Assembly (NCBI GenBank): GCA_016704305.1
Contig: JADJAL010000017.1
Location: forward strand, 62,001 to 126,000
DNA from: Haliea sp.
Lineage (GTDB): Bacteria > Pseudomonadota > Gammaproteobacteria > Pseudomonadales > Halieaceae
Direction: 5' to 3'
DNA length: 64,000 nucleotides
The position numbers were made by a program, and so were the translations under genes. The notes beneath the pieces were generated by a model. The model was not told the DNA's origin, did no database searches, and worked only from the letters and a program-made list of their open reading frames with translations. This document shows, piece after piece, positions 50,075 through 59,062 of the stretch. Position 1 is the stretch's first letter, and each line of letters begins with the position of its first letter.

Positions 50075-51139
50075 ATGCTGTCTTTAACCAGATTGTTACT
50101 GCTGGCCCTGCTCTGCGTGCTCGGAAATGGTGCGCAGGCGAAAGACAATGTCGCAGGACCACCCGAGGGTGACGGCCCCGTCATCGTCGACATCGGCTTC
50201 CTGCTCAGCAACATCAATGCCATTTACGAAGAGGATGAAACCTTCGATTTCGAAGGCGTGCTCAGCATGCACTGGAAGGATCCGCGGCTGGCCTTTGATC
50301 CGGCGGAAACGGGTTACGACCAGCTCTACTACCAGGGCGATTATGAGTTCAGTGAAGTGTTCAACGGCTGGTGGCCGCAGGTTTTCCTGGCCAATGAAGC
50401 AGGGCGTTTCGACCGCGAGGGCGTGATGTTGCGGATAACGCCCGAGGGCGATGTGTATTACACGGAGGAAATAGACGCCATCGCAAAATCCTCGTTGGCA
50501 CTGGCGCGTTACCCGTTCGATGAGCAGCAGTTGGTCGCGATTTTCGAGGTGCTGGGGCTGGACAAGAACCAAGTCGTGCTGCGTGCCGACCCGGGCACCA
50601 GCGGTATCTGGGAGGACGAGCATCACCAGGTGCGGGTGCCGCAGTGGGGGCCCCCACAGTTGTCCACGTCCGTCGTGGAATACGCGCCCGTCTACCTGGA
50701 TGGTGGTGATGAGCATGTGACGGCATTCAGGATGCAGGTCGATATCAAACGCGATTCCCTGTACACGCTGCGCCTGGTCGCGCTGCCCGTGGTGATATTT
50801 GTGTTCATGTCCTGGTCCGTGTTCTGGATGGAGCGATCCTCGCTGGGCGATCGCATGGACGTTTCCTTCATCGGCATTCTGACCGTGGTCGCCTACCAGA
50901 TCATGTTCAGCGCATCACTGCCGAAAATCTCGTACATCACGGTGTTGATGTCCTTCATGATCATCAGCTTCCTGATCATGTGCTGCAGCATCGTCATCAA
51001 TCTGTGGGTGGCGGCGATGGACAACACTGGGCGCAAGGCCGAGGGCGATCGCGTGGACCGCCTCTGCCGCATTTTCTTTCCGCTGGCGTACGTGGTGCTG
51101 ACGGTGTCAGTAGGCAGTTACATCTACCGCGTGGGCTAG
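50075..51139 (+). CDS. pentameric ligand-gated ion channel (Cys-loop receptor homologue)
   Basis: 354-aa bacterial member of the GLIC/ELIC family. A signal peptide (MLSLTRLLLLALLCVLGNGA) precedes an extracellular beta-sandwich (about 25-225) with MHWKDPRL, matching the conserved W-x-D-x-R-L loop, and the Pro-Phe-Asp signature in RYPFDEQQL without the two eukaryotic loop cysteines. Four membrane helices follow: M1 LRLVALPVVIFVFMSWSVFW, pore-lining M2 DVSFIGILTVVAYQIMFSAS, M3 MSFMIISFLIMCCSIVINL and M4 near the end. Family members are cation or anion channels; selectivity and ligand are unknown. ATG 50075 is chosen because it starts the signal peptide. Confidence 0.93.
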   Translation: MLSLTRLLLLALLCVLGNGAQAKDNVAGPPEGDGPVIVDIGFLLSNINAIYEEDETFDFEGVLSMHWKDPRLAFDPAETGYDQLYYQGDYEFSEVFNGWWPQVFLANEAGRFDREGVMLRITPEGDVYYTEEIDAIAKSSLALARYPFDEQQLVAIFEVLGLDKNQVVLRADPGTSGIWEDEHHQVRVPQWGPPQLSTSVVEYAPVYLDGGDEHVTAFRMQVDIKRDSLYTLRLVALPVVIFVFMSWSVFWMERSSLGDRMDVSFIGILTVVAYQIMFSASLPKISYITVLMSFMIISFLIMCCSIVINLWVAAMDNTGRKAEGDRVDRLCRIFFPLAYVVLTVSVGSYIYRVG

Positions 51140-51198
51140 TGGCTACGCGAAGCGTACTGCCTGCATGCGTGCAACCCGCGCGGCAGTGGGCGTCGCGC

Positions 51199-51462
51199 TC
51201 ACTCCCGCCCGGCCAGTTTGTTACTGCCTTTGACCAGCAGTATTGGCAGCGAAAACAGCAGCGTCACGCTGTTGGCCAGTATGATGGCGAGGTCGTCGCG
51301 CACCAGTCCATACACCAACCAGCAGGCGATACCGACGTTGAGCATCAGGTACATGATCAGCGAAATTTCATCGGTTTTGCGTGTCCGCAGCGTCAACACG
51401 GCCTGCGGGAGAAACGAGAAAGTGGTGAGTACTGCTGCAAGGTAACCGATATTTTCCAACAT
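51199..51462 (-). CDS. SemiSWEET (PQ-loop) transporter
   Basis: 87-aa membrane protein with three helices, the bacterial half-size SWEET. LENIGYLAAVLTTFSFLPQA contains the PQ motif in helix 1, RTRKTDEISLIMYLMLNVGI leads into helix 2, and ILANSVTLLFSLPILLVKG is helix 3 with the conserved Asn. Such proteins work as dimers, moving sugars down a gradient. The correct start is ATG 51462 with AGGA 8 nt upstream; the longer open frame to 51744 is an artefact of the opposite-strand gene. Confidence 0.92.
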   Translation of the reverse strand: MLENIGYLAAVLTTFSFLPQAVLTLRTRKTDEISLIMYLMLNVGIACWLVYGLVRDDLAIILANSVTLLFSLPILLVKGSNKLAGRE

Positions 51463-51576
51463 GAATCCTGTCCTGATGCCGCTGTGACTGTGCTTTATAC
51501 TCCACGTGGCGCTGGCGCGGCTAGCGCTGCTCATGCGCAAGAGAGCGCGTATCGACGAAGAGCGGAGGTGGATTGA

Positions 51577-52314
51577 GTGGCAAAGGTCGCGGTTATTACT
51601 GGCGGTGCGAGGCGCATCGGGCGCGCCATAGCCAGCCACCTGCACAGCCTGGGATTCGATATCGCGCTGCACTATCGCAGCTCCGCCGATTGTGCGCAGG
51701 CATTGCGGGAGGAGCTGTGTCGCGCGCGGCCCGATTCCTGCCAACTGTTCCAGGCCGATCTGCAGGATGCGGAACGGGTCGATGCATTGGCGAGTGCGCT
51801 GCTGGCGCGCTACCGGGTGATAGACTTGCTGGTCAACAATGCATCCAGCTTTTTACCCTCTCCGATTGCCACATCTACGCCGGCGCTGTTTGACAGCCTG
51901 GTGGGCGCGAACCTGCGCGGACCCTACTTCCTGATCCAGGGCCTGTTGCCCGGATTGCGCCCGGGCAGCGCGAGCATCGTCAATATTCTCGATGTGCATA
52001 TGGACATTCCGCTTGCGCACTTCAATGTCTACGGTGCGGCCAAAGCTGGCCTGGCAGCGTTGACGCGCAGCCTGGCCGTGGAGCTGGGGCCGGTTATCCG
52101 CGTCAACGGCGTCGCACCCGGTGCGATACTGTGGCCGGAGGGTGACGACAGTTATGACGCGGCGCTGCGCGAACACACGCTGCAGCAGACGCCGCTGCAA
52201 CGGTTGGGAGAACCGCTGGATATCGCGCGCACGGTCGCTTTTTTGGCGTGCGACGCGCCGTTTATCACCGGGCAGGTGATCACAGTGGACGGCGGCAAGA
52301 GCCTGGTCAGGTGA
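51577..52314 (+). CDS. pteridine-reductase-like short-chain dehydrogenase
   Basis: 245-aa NAD(P)H-dependent SDR. VAVITGGARRIGRAIASHLH has the TGxxxRxG cofactor motif with the Arg typical of pteridine reductases (PTR1/FolM). LVNNASSFLPSP and NVYGAAKAGLAAL (catalytic Tyr and Lys in YxxxK) follow, and the end reads FITGQVITVDGGKSL. The catalytic Ser position is replaced by Asp-Val (LDVHMD), as in PTR1-like proteins. Role: dihydropterin/dihydrofolate reduction. GGAGGT upstream supports GTG 51577. Confidence 0.9.
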   Translation: MAKVAVITGGARRIGRAIASHLHSLGFDIALHYRSSADCAQALREELCRARPDSCQLFQADLQDAERVDALASALLARYRVIDLLVNNASSFLPSPIATSTPALFDSLVGANLRGPYFLIQGLLPGLRPGSASIVNILDVHMDIPLAHFNVYGAAKAGLAALTRSLAVELGPVIRVNGVAPGAILWPEGDDSYDAALREHTLQQTPLQRLGEPLDIARTVAFLACDAPFITGQVITVDGGKSLVR

Positions 52315-52342
52315 GTTGACGGAAGGTCGACTTTGGCACTGA

Positions 52343-52449
52343 GGCGTTTTAGCTTCTATGGTCCGGCGGGACCGGAGGCAGTGAACCCAGCCGAGCCCCC
52401 ATGGATGGGTTCACGGCGTGTCCCGGCGGACCATAGAAGCTAAAACGCC
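52343..52449. repeat. large imperfect palindromic intergenic element
   Basis: A 23-bp perfect arm (52343-52365) pairs with 52427-52449; pairing continues through a near-perfect GGGAC block and GTGAACCCA / TGGGTTCAC, leaving a loop around GAGCCCCCATGG. Total span 107 bp, between the pteridine reductase and the convergent acyltransferase. Its core (AACCCATCCATG followed by GGGGCT on the minus strand) recurs in the element at 60241-60357. Confidence 0.85.
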
Positions 52450-52480
52450 GGAGCTTGGCCGTGAGTAGGAGCCACTGATG

Positions 52481-53290
52481 TCAGTGTGTGCCTCCGCCGC
52501 GCTCTTCCAGGTAATCGATCGCCTCCTGCATCAGCGTGGTAACGGCATCCTCGACGCGTTCACGCACTTCCCATAGCGTGTCGGGGTCCGTCGCGCCCTT
52601 GTACTTGCGGGTGGAAATCGGTTTGCCGAACTTGAAGATCATCGGCGTCTTCTTGGGCAACAGCGTGTTGTAGCGGCCCACGGCAAGCGGCGGGAACAAT
52701 TCGCCATCGCGCAGCAGCGCGTTCAGGCGGCTCTGCTTTTTGAACAGCGGCGCGAGGATGCGGTTTTTCTTCATGCGGCTGTAATCCCACAGGATGTCGT
52801 AGCCGAGATCGGCGCCATACACAAAAAACGGGGTGATGGGGTACTTGTTGGCCACCGCCATGCGCGCAAAGCCGGTGCGCTTCTTCCAGAACAGGCGATG
52901 CTCCTCGCCGCGACCCTTCATCGCTTCCCTGGCGCCGCCCGGGAACACCAGGATGTGCTCCTTCGCTGCCATCAACTGCGTACAATTTTCCGGGGTGGCA
53001 GGCACCACGCCGTAGTTCTCCAGCAGGTCGCGCCAGTAGGGAATTTTGTCGTGTATCCGATCACCCAACGCCCGCACCTGGATATCCTTCTGCAGCTTCA
53101 GCTCCACCAGCAGGAACGCAACGTCGTACGCAAAGATGGAATGGTTGCCGACCAGCAGCGACGGCTTGCGCTTGTCCAGATGCTCCAGCCCGAGGAATTC
53201 GTAGTCGAACAGGCGGCGCTGGACGGAGCTAATAATTTTCAGCGTGCGGGAGGGGGGTAGTGTGTTGCGCTGCGCTTGCGGGCTGCTCAT
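52481..53290 (-). CDS. LPLAT/MGAT-like lysophospholipid acyltransferase family protein
   Basis: 269-aa membrane-associated acyltransferase. LLVGNHSIFAYDVAFLL holds the His...Asp catalytic block, NYGVVPATPENC the next conserved part, and ILVFPGGAREAMKGRGEEH the third block where PlsC proteins have FPEGTR. FPGGxxE is typical of the LPLAT_MGAT-like/TMEM68 branch rather than standard PlsC. KYPITPFFVYGADLG is the fourth block. Probable reaction: acyl transfer to a lysolipid, glycerolipid or alcohol. Convergent with the SDR gene across the palindromic element; ATG 53290. Confidence 0.87.
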   Translation of the reverse strand: MSSPQAQRNTLPPSRTLKIISSVQRRLFDYEFLGLEHLDKRKPSLLVGNHSIFAYDVAFLLVELKLQKDIQVRALGDRIHDKIPYWRDLLENYGVVPATPENCTQLMAAKEHILVFPGGAREAMKGRGEEHRLFWKKRTGFARMAVANKYPITPFFVYGADLGYDILWDYSRMKKNRILAPLFKKQSRLNALLRDGELFPPLAVGRYNTLLPKKTPMIFKFGKPISTRKYKGATDPDTLWEVRERVEDAVTTLMQEAIDYLEERGGGTH

Positions 53291-53530
53291 GGCATCTGTT
53301 CCTTATTATCCTTCGAGGTTCCTGCCCATTCATCGCGTGTAGTGGCGAGGCGCGGGGCCTGCGCTTCGTGGCTGGGCGATGGACGCGCAGTTTAACGCCA
53401 AACTCACATCACGCTAACGCCAAAGTCGCTCGACTCGAAATTGTCGCATAAACGTGACAGCAGTCCCCGAGCAGTGGATGCAAACATTACCGGCTCCTGC
53501 TAGTTTGGGCCATCTGTGCAGGAGAAGACG

Positions 53531-54676
53531 ATGCGAACAACCGGTCCTGACGTTATACCCAGACTGCGGCGGGCGCGCCTGCCGCAGCAGTCGGGCAAGG
53601 ACGCGCTGGTGACCTCGCTGGCGGCGTTGCTGGACCGCTCGTTGATGCGCACGGTGGCGCTGATAGTGGAAAAACGCGTGCTGCCCCGCGATGTCGATCT
53701 CGATACGCTGCGCCAGAGCATCGATGCGATGCTGGGCTCCAGTCTCGCAGGTCGCCCGCAGGAATTCTTTCGCTTTGTGCAGGCACTGGAAGCCCCTGGC
53801 GATACCGCTGAGGGTGACCTGCAGTCAGTAACACGGCGGCGCATCAAGGGCGGTCACGCCTGGCGCCGCAGGCTCGCAAGCCACTACCGTCCGCACAGGC
53901 AGATGCCAAAGACCACGGCCGTTGCGCCCAAGCCTGATGCGATCCAGTTTGAACATTGGGTGCACGAGCCCGATACCGCGCTGGGGTCGGTCATCGTGCT
54001 GCACGGGTTTGCGATGGGTTGGCCTGTGATCGATGCGGTGGCGATGTCAGCTGGCGCCTGGTTCGAGCGCGGCTTCAACGTCGTATTGCTCACCCTGCCG
54101 GATCACGGGCCGCGGCGCCCCGCAGGTTCATTGTTTTCGGGGCAGAATTTTACCGTTCCCCATGCAGTGATGTTGGCGGCGGCGGTGCGCCAGGCCATCT
54201 ATGAAATTTTCGCGCTGAAGCGCTGGTTGCGCAGGCAGGGCGAGCAGCCGGTGGGGCTGGTCGGCATGAGCCTCGGCGGATACCTGGCTAGCTTGTGCGC
54301 CGGATTGTCGGACGATTTTGACTTCCTGATACCGCTGGTGCCGCCCGCTTGCATGGGCGACCTGGCCTGGCGTGTCTACCGCGCGACAGGGCACCACCGG
54401 GCGGGGTTGGACGCGACGCTAACCGAAGAGAAACTTCGTGCGGCGTTTTACGTCCACTCGCCGCTCGCGCATCCGCGCAAAATCGCCAGGGAGCGCATCC
54501 TGATTGCCGCGGGCGCGGGCGACCGAATCGTGCCGCCGGAACATCCCAGCGCGTTATGGGAACACTGGGAGCGACCGGCCATTCACTGGTTGCGCGGCAG
54601 CCACATCGCTCCGGTTGCCAGCAAGCCGCTGATGCGCGTGATCACGCAACACCTGCGGCAGCTCGACCTCCTCTAG
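53531..54676 (+). CDS. alpha/beta hydrolase with N-terminal extension
   Basis: 381-aa serine hydrolase. The first 125 residues (Arg-rich, no clear domain) precede the hydrolase fold: GSVIVLHGFAMGW (oxyanion loop), VGLVGMSLGGYLASL with nucleophile Ser in GMSLGG, AAGAGDRIVPPEH (Asp) and WLRGSHIAPVAS (His). The core resembles the ABHD18-like family. It has no signal peptide. CAGGAG about 6 nt before ATG 53531. Substrate unknown; its position near an acyltransferase may hint at lipid turnover, but they lie on opposite strands. Confidence 0.85.
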   Translation: MRTTGPDVIPRLRRARLPQQSGKDALVTSLAALLDRSLMRTVALIVEKRVLPRDVDLDTLRQSIDAMLGSSLAGRPQEFFRFVQALEAPGDTAEGDLQSVTRRRIKGGHAWRRRLASHYRPHRQMPKTTAVAPKPDAIQFEHWVHEPDTALGSVIVLHGFAMGWPVIDAVAMSAGAWFERGFNVVLLTLPDHGPRRPAGSLFSGQNFTVPHAVMLAAAVRQAIYEIFALKRWLRRQGEQPVGLVGMSLGGYLASLCAGLSDDFDFLIPLVPPACMGDLAWRVYRATGHHRAGLDATLTEEKLRAAFYVHSPLAHPRKIARERILIAAGAGDRIVPPEHPSALWEHWERPAIHWLRGSHIAPVASKPLMRVITQHLRQLDLL

Positions 54677-54689
54677 CGCGCAACTGTGC

Positions 54690-55115
54690 TCACCAGATCA
54701 GCAGCGCCGCACGCACGATCAGCGCGATCAGCACCAGCGAGGAAAGGCTGAACAGCACGAAGCGTATCTCGATTTTATTCCACAGTGTCTGGTGCAGCGT
54801 GTGCACGACGCGCAGCCCGACGTACCACCATGCCAGCGTGAGATTCAGGCCTTCACCCGCGCCCAACAACGCCAGCGTCAGCGCGATGGCGTAAAACATC
54901 ACCGGCTGTTGCAGCAGGTGGTTGTAGTTGTCCGCCTTCCAGCGCACCCGCGGTGGCAGCTCGGACATCTGCTGTCCGTTGGGAAGATTGGCGTCCAGCT
55001 TCATCCCGAGTTTGCCAATGGCCGGGATGCGGGTGGCGTACATCCACGCCCAGACTACAGAGGTCAGGAGCAACAGGGCGACAACGGGGGACAGGATTGC
55101 AGTGGATACAGGCAT
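54690..55115 (-). CDS. MAPEG family membrane protein
   Basis: 141-aa integral membrane protein with four predicted helices. NYNHLLQQPVMFYAIAL is the MAPEG signature (the family of microsomal glutathione S-transferases and eicosanoid enzymes), with AWWYVGLRVVHTLHQ as the second conserved helix. Bacterial members are mostly uncharacterised and may use glutathione. It is convergent with the alpha/beta hydrolase (13 bp) and divergent from the serine hydrolase at 55274. Confidence 0.9.
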   Translation of the reverse strand: MPVSTAILSPVVALLLLTSVVWAWMYATRIPAIGKLGMKLDANLPNGQQMSELPPRVRWKADNYNHLLQQPVMFYAIALTLALLGAGEGLNLTLAWWYVGLRVVHTLHQTLWNKIEIRFVLFSLSSLVLIALIVRAALLIW

Positions 55116-55273
55116 GGCGTATTCCTCATTATTGGTTTGTATGACGCTGTGTATGAAGTTATCGCGGCAATGCGTTGCGATGGACTACCGATGCAGTATT
55201 GGCTGCCAGCGGTATACTTGTCCAGAAAGCAACCGGCTGCGCATTGCCCAATAATGGAAAGCAGGAAACACGC

Positions 55274-56548
55274 ATGAGAAAACGGCTATTGCTTTTGCTG
55301 GTCAGCGCAACGCTGCTGTGTGGCTGCAGCGGCAAGCCCAGGGAGCTTGATGTGCCGCCTGCGCGCAATGACCTCGCACAACCCGAGGCGCTCGCCTGGT
55401 GGAGTCGCGCGGCCATCGATGCGTATATGCGTTACTCGGCCTGGCGCGGCTCGCAATCGGGCTACATTGCAATGTTCGCGCGCGATGGCGTGCCGGTGTA
55501 CAGCGCAGTAGCGGGCTGGAAGGATATCTCTACCGGCGAACCCATGGCGATGGACACGCCAGTGCGCATCGCCTCGATGACCAAACCCGTCACCGCTGTG
55601 GCCGCGATGCTGCTGGTGGAGGAGGGCAAGCTCAGCCTGGATGACCCGGTCGCAAAATATATTCCCGAGTTTGCGAAAATGCGCGTCGCCACCAGTGATA
55701 CGCCCGCTGCCGATGGTACGTTTCCCTCCGCGCCTGCAAGCACTGTCCTGCGCGTGCGGCACCTGTTGATGTTTGCGTCCGGTATCGGCCCCGGGCTCAA
55801 CAAAACGACGCCGCTGGAGAAATATTGGGATGAGCATGGCCTGCACCGCCAGCCGCAGGGCGCGCTGGGTGATCGCGTGGCTGCATTGGCGCAATTGCCG
55901 CTGTTCGAGGAACCCGGTACACGTTGGCGCTACGGTTCCTCGGCGGATGTGCTGGCGCGGGTTGTCGAAGTGGCGAGCGGGCAGTCCATCAGCGAGTTTG
56001 TGCGGGCACGCATATTCCAGCCGCTGGGGATGGACGACACCTACTACCTCGGGCAGGGCGAGGGCCGAGACACGCCCGCCACGGTGTACACGCAGGACAG
56101 CGATGGCGATCTGGTGCTTGCCGCGCTTGACCATGAAGCACGGGACTGGACACCGGGTGGCGGCGGCCTGATTTCAACTGCCGCAGACTACATGCGCTTC
56201 GCGCTGATGCTGTGGAATGGCGGCGAATACCAGGGGGTGCGCGTACTGCAGTCCGACACGGTCGATATGATGCGCCACCTGCATGTGCCGGATGGGGTGT
56301 TGGCCGATAACGATATCCAGGGCCTCGGCTGGGGCCTTGGCATGGCGGTGGTCGCCGACGAGGACGCCTCGCTGATACCCGACCGCACGGGTGATTTCTG
56401 GTGGTCAGGGTATTTAGGTACCACGTTCTTTGTCAGCCCCAGTACCGGGTTGGTGGGTGTGGTGCTGAGCCAGAACGAACCCGGGGAATTCTCCGGCCTG
56501 CCGATGCAGGTTTACATTATTCAGGGGCTGGCTTTCGCCGGGTTGTGA
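55274..56548 (+). CDS. beta-lactamase-fold serine hydrolase lipoprotein
   Basis: 424-aa exported hydrolase. Lipobox LLCGC with Cys18. The class C beta-lactamase/DD-peptidase-like motifs are present: RIASMTKPVTA (Ser101-x-x-Lys104), the Tyr in RWRYGSSADVLARV, and a late WSGYLGTTFFVSP segment at the third motif position. Such proteins usually hydrolyse esters or peptides instead of beta-lactams. AGGAAA 7 nt before ATG 55274 sets the start; the longer frame from 55175 lacks support. It is unrelated by position to the EstB-like gene at 39191, though of the same superfamily. Confidence 0.9.
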   Translation: MRKRLLLLLVSATLLCGCSGKPRELDVPPARNDLAQPEALAWWSRAAIDAYMRYSAWRGSQSGYIAMFARDGVPVYSAVAGWKDISTGEPMAMDTPVRIASMTKPVTAVAAMLLVEEGKLSLDDPVAKYIPEFAKMRVATSDTPAADGTFPSAPASTVLRVRHLLMFASGIGPGLNKTTPLEKYWDEHGLHRQPQGALGDRVAALAQLPLFEEPGTRWRYGSSADVLARVVEVASGQSISEFVRARIFQPLGMDDTYYLGQGEGRDTPATVYTQDSDGDLVLAALDHEARDWTPGGGGLISTAADYMRFALMLWNGGEYQGVRVLQSDTVDMMRHLHVPDGVLADNDIQGLGWGLGMAVVADEDASLIPDRTGDFWWSGYLGTTFFVSPSTGLVGVVLSQNEPGEFSGLPMQVYIIQGLAFAGL

Positions 56549-56557
56549 CAGCCGCGG

Positions 56558-56914
56558 CTACCAACCCGTGATCTGGTGACCCGATCGGCCCAGGCCGCAG
56601 TCGCCGTCAGACTTCTGCAACACCGCTTCAGCAGCGGCGGCGTCGGCGACCTGCTCAAACTGTGCCCGGCCCTGCTGGTATTCACTGGCTGCCACAGTCT
56701 GGTCCAGCGCGCCGGAGCGGATGACATAATTCCAGGCCAGCCACAGGTCGGTTCTCGAGGTGCCGCTCACCTGCTTTGACGCCAGGCCGCCGATGACCAG
56801 CCCCTTGCAATATTCAGGCGGTTCTTGTGATACCGGTTCCTCCCACGGCCATGTCGAGGCGCCGGCACTTGCAGTTGTCAAGGTGAGGATCAAAGCGAGC
56901 AGTGTTCTGGTCAT
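56558..56914 (-). CDS. small exported protein of unknown function
   Basis: 118 aa with a signal peptide cleaved near ASA|GAS. The mature part has two cysteines (EYCKGLVIGG and GDCGLG) that may form a disulfide and a conserved-looking helical centre (TDLWLAWNYVIRSGALDQ). No family recognised. GAGG 7 nt before ATG 56914. It lies 41 bp downstream of the DUF4124 gene on the same strand, so the two exported proteins are probably made together. Confidence 0.7.
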   Translation of the reverse strand: MTRTLLALILTLTTASAGASTWPWEEPVSQEPPEYCKGLVIGGLASKQVSGTSRTDLWLAWNYVIRSGALDQTVAASEYQQGRAQFEQVADAAAAEAVLQKSDGDCGLGRSGHQITGW

Positions 56915-56955
56915 GTATAGCCTCGAGTATTCAACGGGGGATCAGGCGGAATTGC

Positions 56956-57480
56956 CTAGCGGCGATGCATCGCCCGCTCTTCAGCGGAGAAATCGCCCTC
57001 TTCACGCGGCATCTGCGCATCGCTGTCGCCAACCTCGCGCGGCATCTGCGCATCGTAGTCGCCCACCTCGCGCGGCATCTGTGCGTCCGAGTCCCCCACT
57101 TCCCTGGGGGCTTCAGCGTCCAGTACTTCATCCGGGGCAGCGGGGTCGATGCGATCGAATTCGCGTTCGCGTCGCAGGTCGTCGTCGTAGACTTCATCCT
57201 GGTCGTTGTTGGCATCGTGAATGATGACGGTCCTGTTTTGCTGCGCTGGCGCCTGCTCCTCAACGACGGTTTGCGGCGCTGAGTCTTCCTGTGGCTCTGC
57301 CGGGGGCGCATCGATAATGTTGGTTTGTTGTAAGTCTATTGCCTCCGCATTCGGTCCGGACGGCGAGTCGCTGAATTCCGGGTTCCCCTCGGCATCCGTG
57401 GTTTCGTAAATCTCAGCCCAGGCCGCAGGCTGCAATGCCGTGGCGGCCAAAAGAATTGAGAAGGCTTTCAGAAGTCTCAT
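56956..57480 (-). CDS. DUF4124 domain exported protein with acidic repeats
   Basis: 174 aa. Signal peptide MRLLKAFSILLAATALQPAA, then a short DUF4124 domain (EIYETTDAEGNPEFSDSPSG), an acidic Gln/Pro-rich linker, and at the C-terminus three 11-residue repeats of the form PREVGDSDAQM. DUF4124 is a periplasmic domain of unknown role. The repeat block is coded by 33-bp tandem DNA repeats. AGGAAA 7 nt before ATG 57480. Probably an operon with 56558-56914. Confidence 0.85.
   Translation of the reverse strand: MRLLKAFSILLAATALQPAAWAEIYETTDAEGNPEFSDSPSGPNAEAIDLQQTNIIDAPPAEPQEDSAPQTVVEEQAPAQQNRTVIIHDANNDQDEVYDDDLRREREFDRIDPAAPDEVLDAEAPREVGDSDAQMPREVGDYDAQMPREVGDSDAQMPREEGDFSAEERAMHRR
57001..57099 (-). 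repeat. 33-bp tandem repeat, three units
   Basis: Units 57001-57033, 57034-57066 and 57067-57099 share the core CGCGGCATCTG and code the 11-residue repeats of the DUF4124 protein; partial units flank both ends. The length is a multiple of three, so copy-number change keeps the frame. Confidence 0.85.
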
Positions 57481-57561
57481 GCCAGTTTCCTACCGAGGGA
57501 TTTCCCGGCTGATAATAGAGTATTTTTTCCTGCCGCGTCAGTCCCCGGCCCAGCTCCCGGG

Positions 57562-58408
57562 TCAGTCCCCGGCTTCGGCATCGCGCAAACGCTGCTTGCG
57601 ACTTTCCTCGTCGGCCAGCGCGGCTTTAATCTCCTGCATGACACTGTCGACGTCAGCCGAGTGCGTGTCCACTTCGAACTGTCCCGTCAGTTTCACGTCG
57701 GGGTGCAACAGGCCCTCTTCATACAGCGCCCAGATTTCCTCGGCATAGTGGCTATTGCGCAGCTCGGGTGCGAACAGGCCGTAGTAATCCGACATATTCT
57801 TCACATCCCGCTCCAGCATGCTGCGCGCATTGTTGTTGGCGGCAGCGTCAACGGCCTGCGGCAGGTCAATGATGACCGGCCCGTTTTCATCCACCAGCAC
57901 ATTGAACTCGGACAGGTCGCCGTGCACCAGGCCGGCACACAACATGCACATCACGTAGTGCATCATCAACGCGTGGTCCTCCCTGGCCTGTTCCGCGGAC
58001 ATGGAGACCTCGTTCAGGCGCGGTGCGACATCGCCATTTTCATCGGTGATCAGCTCCATCAGCAGGACGCCATCGAAACACCCGTAGGGCTCCGGTACCC
58101 GCACACCCGCGCGCGCCAGGCGATACAAGGCATCCACCTCGGCGTTCTGCCAGGTATCTTCCTGTTGCTTGCGGCCGAACTTGGAGCCTTTTTCGATTGC
58201 GCGCGCGCGCCGGGTATTGCGCACCTTGCGGCCCTCGGTGTACTGCGCGGCCTTTTTGAAACTGCGCTTGAGGGATCTTGGCGCAGCGAACCTTGGAGCC
58301 ACAGCGCACGATGAATACGTCGGCTTCCTTGCCACTCATCAGTGGGCGAATGACTTCGTCTACCAACCCATCGTCTACCAGCGGTTGCAGGCGGCTGGGT
58401 ATTTTCAT
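57562..58408 (-). CDS. RIO1-type serine protein kinase, frame-shifted
   Basis: About 280 aa after joining two frames. The first part (ATG 58408) reads MKIPSRLQPLVDDGLVDEVI and SGKEADVFIVRCGSKVRCAK, giving the RIO nucleotide-binding loop and the ATP Lys. The second frame continues LKRSFKKAAQYTEGRKVRNT through LVHGDLSEFNVLVD (catalytic loop) and VIIDLPQAVD (metal-binding Asp). The break is near 58272-58275 (CCC on the minus strand). About four or five codons seen in relatives, between AK(V/I) and KRSF, also seem missing, so this may be a small deletion rather than one extra base. Bacterial RIO kinases of this kind are poorly characterised. Confidence 0.85.
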
Positions 58409-58445
58409 GGAGTGCCCTTATCACAGACTAAAGCTGACATCGCGT

Positions 58446-58880
58446 TTATCGCGGTTCCGCAATAAAAACGGGTATCTTGCGCGTGGTTTTTGCCTGGTAA
58501 TCGTTGTAGGGCGGGTAGGCCGCCGCTGCTGCCGCCCACAGTGTGCCCCGCTCCTGCTCGTCGGTCACTTCCCGAGCACGCATGTCAAACACCTCGGTCT
58601 TGTCGCGAATCTGGATGTCAGGGTGGGCGCGCAGGTTATACACCCAGACCGGATTCTTCGGCTGGCCGCCCATCGATCCGACCAACACATAGCAGCCGTT
58701 GACTTCGACGCGCATCAGCGGGATTTTGCGGATGCCGCCGGTTTTATTGCCGGTATGCGTGACCAGTATGCAGGGCATGCCGGTGTCCAGCAGTGTGTTG
58801 CCCTGCGTGCCGCCACTGCTTTCATACAGTTCAACCTGTTCGCGTACCCAATCCAGCGTGGGCGGGAGATAGTCGGCCAT
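58446..58880 (-). CDS. Ddn-like nitroreductase/deazaflavin-dependent family protein
   Basis: 144-aa split-barrel protein. CILVTHTGNKTGGIRKIPLM and YVLVGSMGGQPKNPVWVYNL followed by HPDIQIRDK are the signature of the F420H2-dependent quinone/nitro-reductase (Ddn/FQR) family best known from actinobacteria; AYPPYNDYQAKTTRKIPVF is the conserved C-terminal part. Whether this host makes F420 is not shown; some related proteins bind other flavins or haem breakdown products. It lies 37 bp upstream of the RIO kinase on the same strand. Confidence 0.88.
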   Translation of the reverse strand: MADYLPPTLDWVREQVELYESSGGTQGNTLLDTGMPCILVTHTGNKTGGIRKIPLMRVEVNGCYVLVGSMGGQPKNPVWVYNLRAHPDIQIRDKTEVFDMRAREVTDEQERGTLWAAAAAAYPPYNDYQAKTTRKIPVFIAEPR

Positions 58881-59062
58881 GGTCAGTGCTCCTGTCGTTA
58901 TTGCGGGTATGCGGCGCGCCGGGCCCGGGCATGTGGAAAACAGCTAAAGCTTGCGGTTGCCGCATGGGCATGTACTATGCCTCAGGATAGGCGGTTGGCA
59001 GTAGAAATTCTACACACCGACGCTCGCTATAGTGCTGCGCTGGAGATTTGGGAACAAACGCC

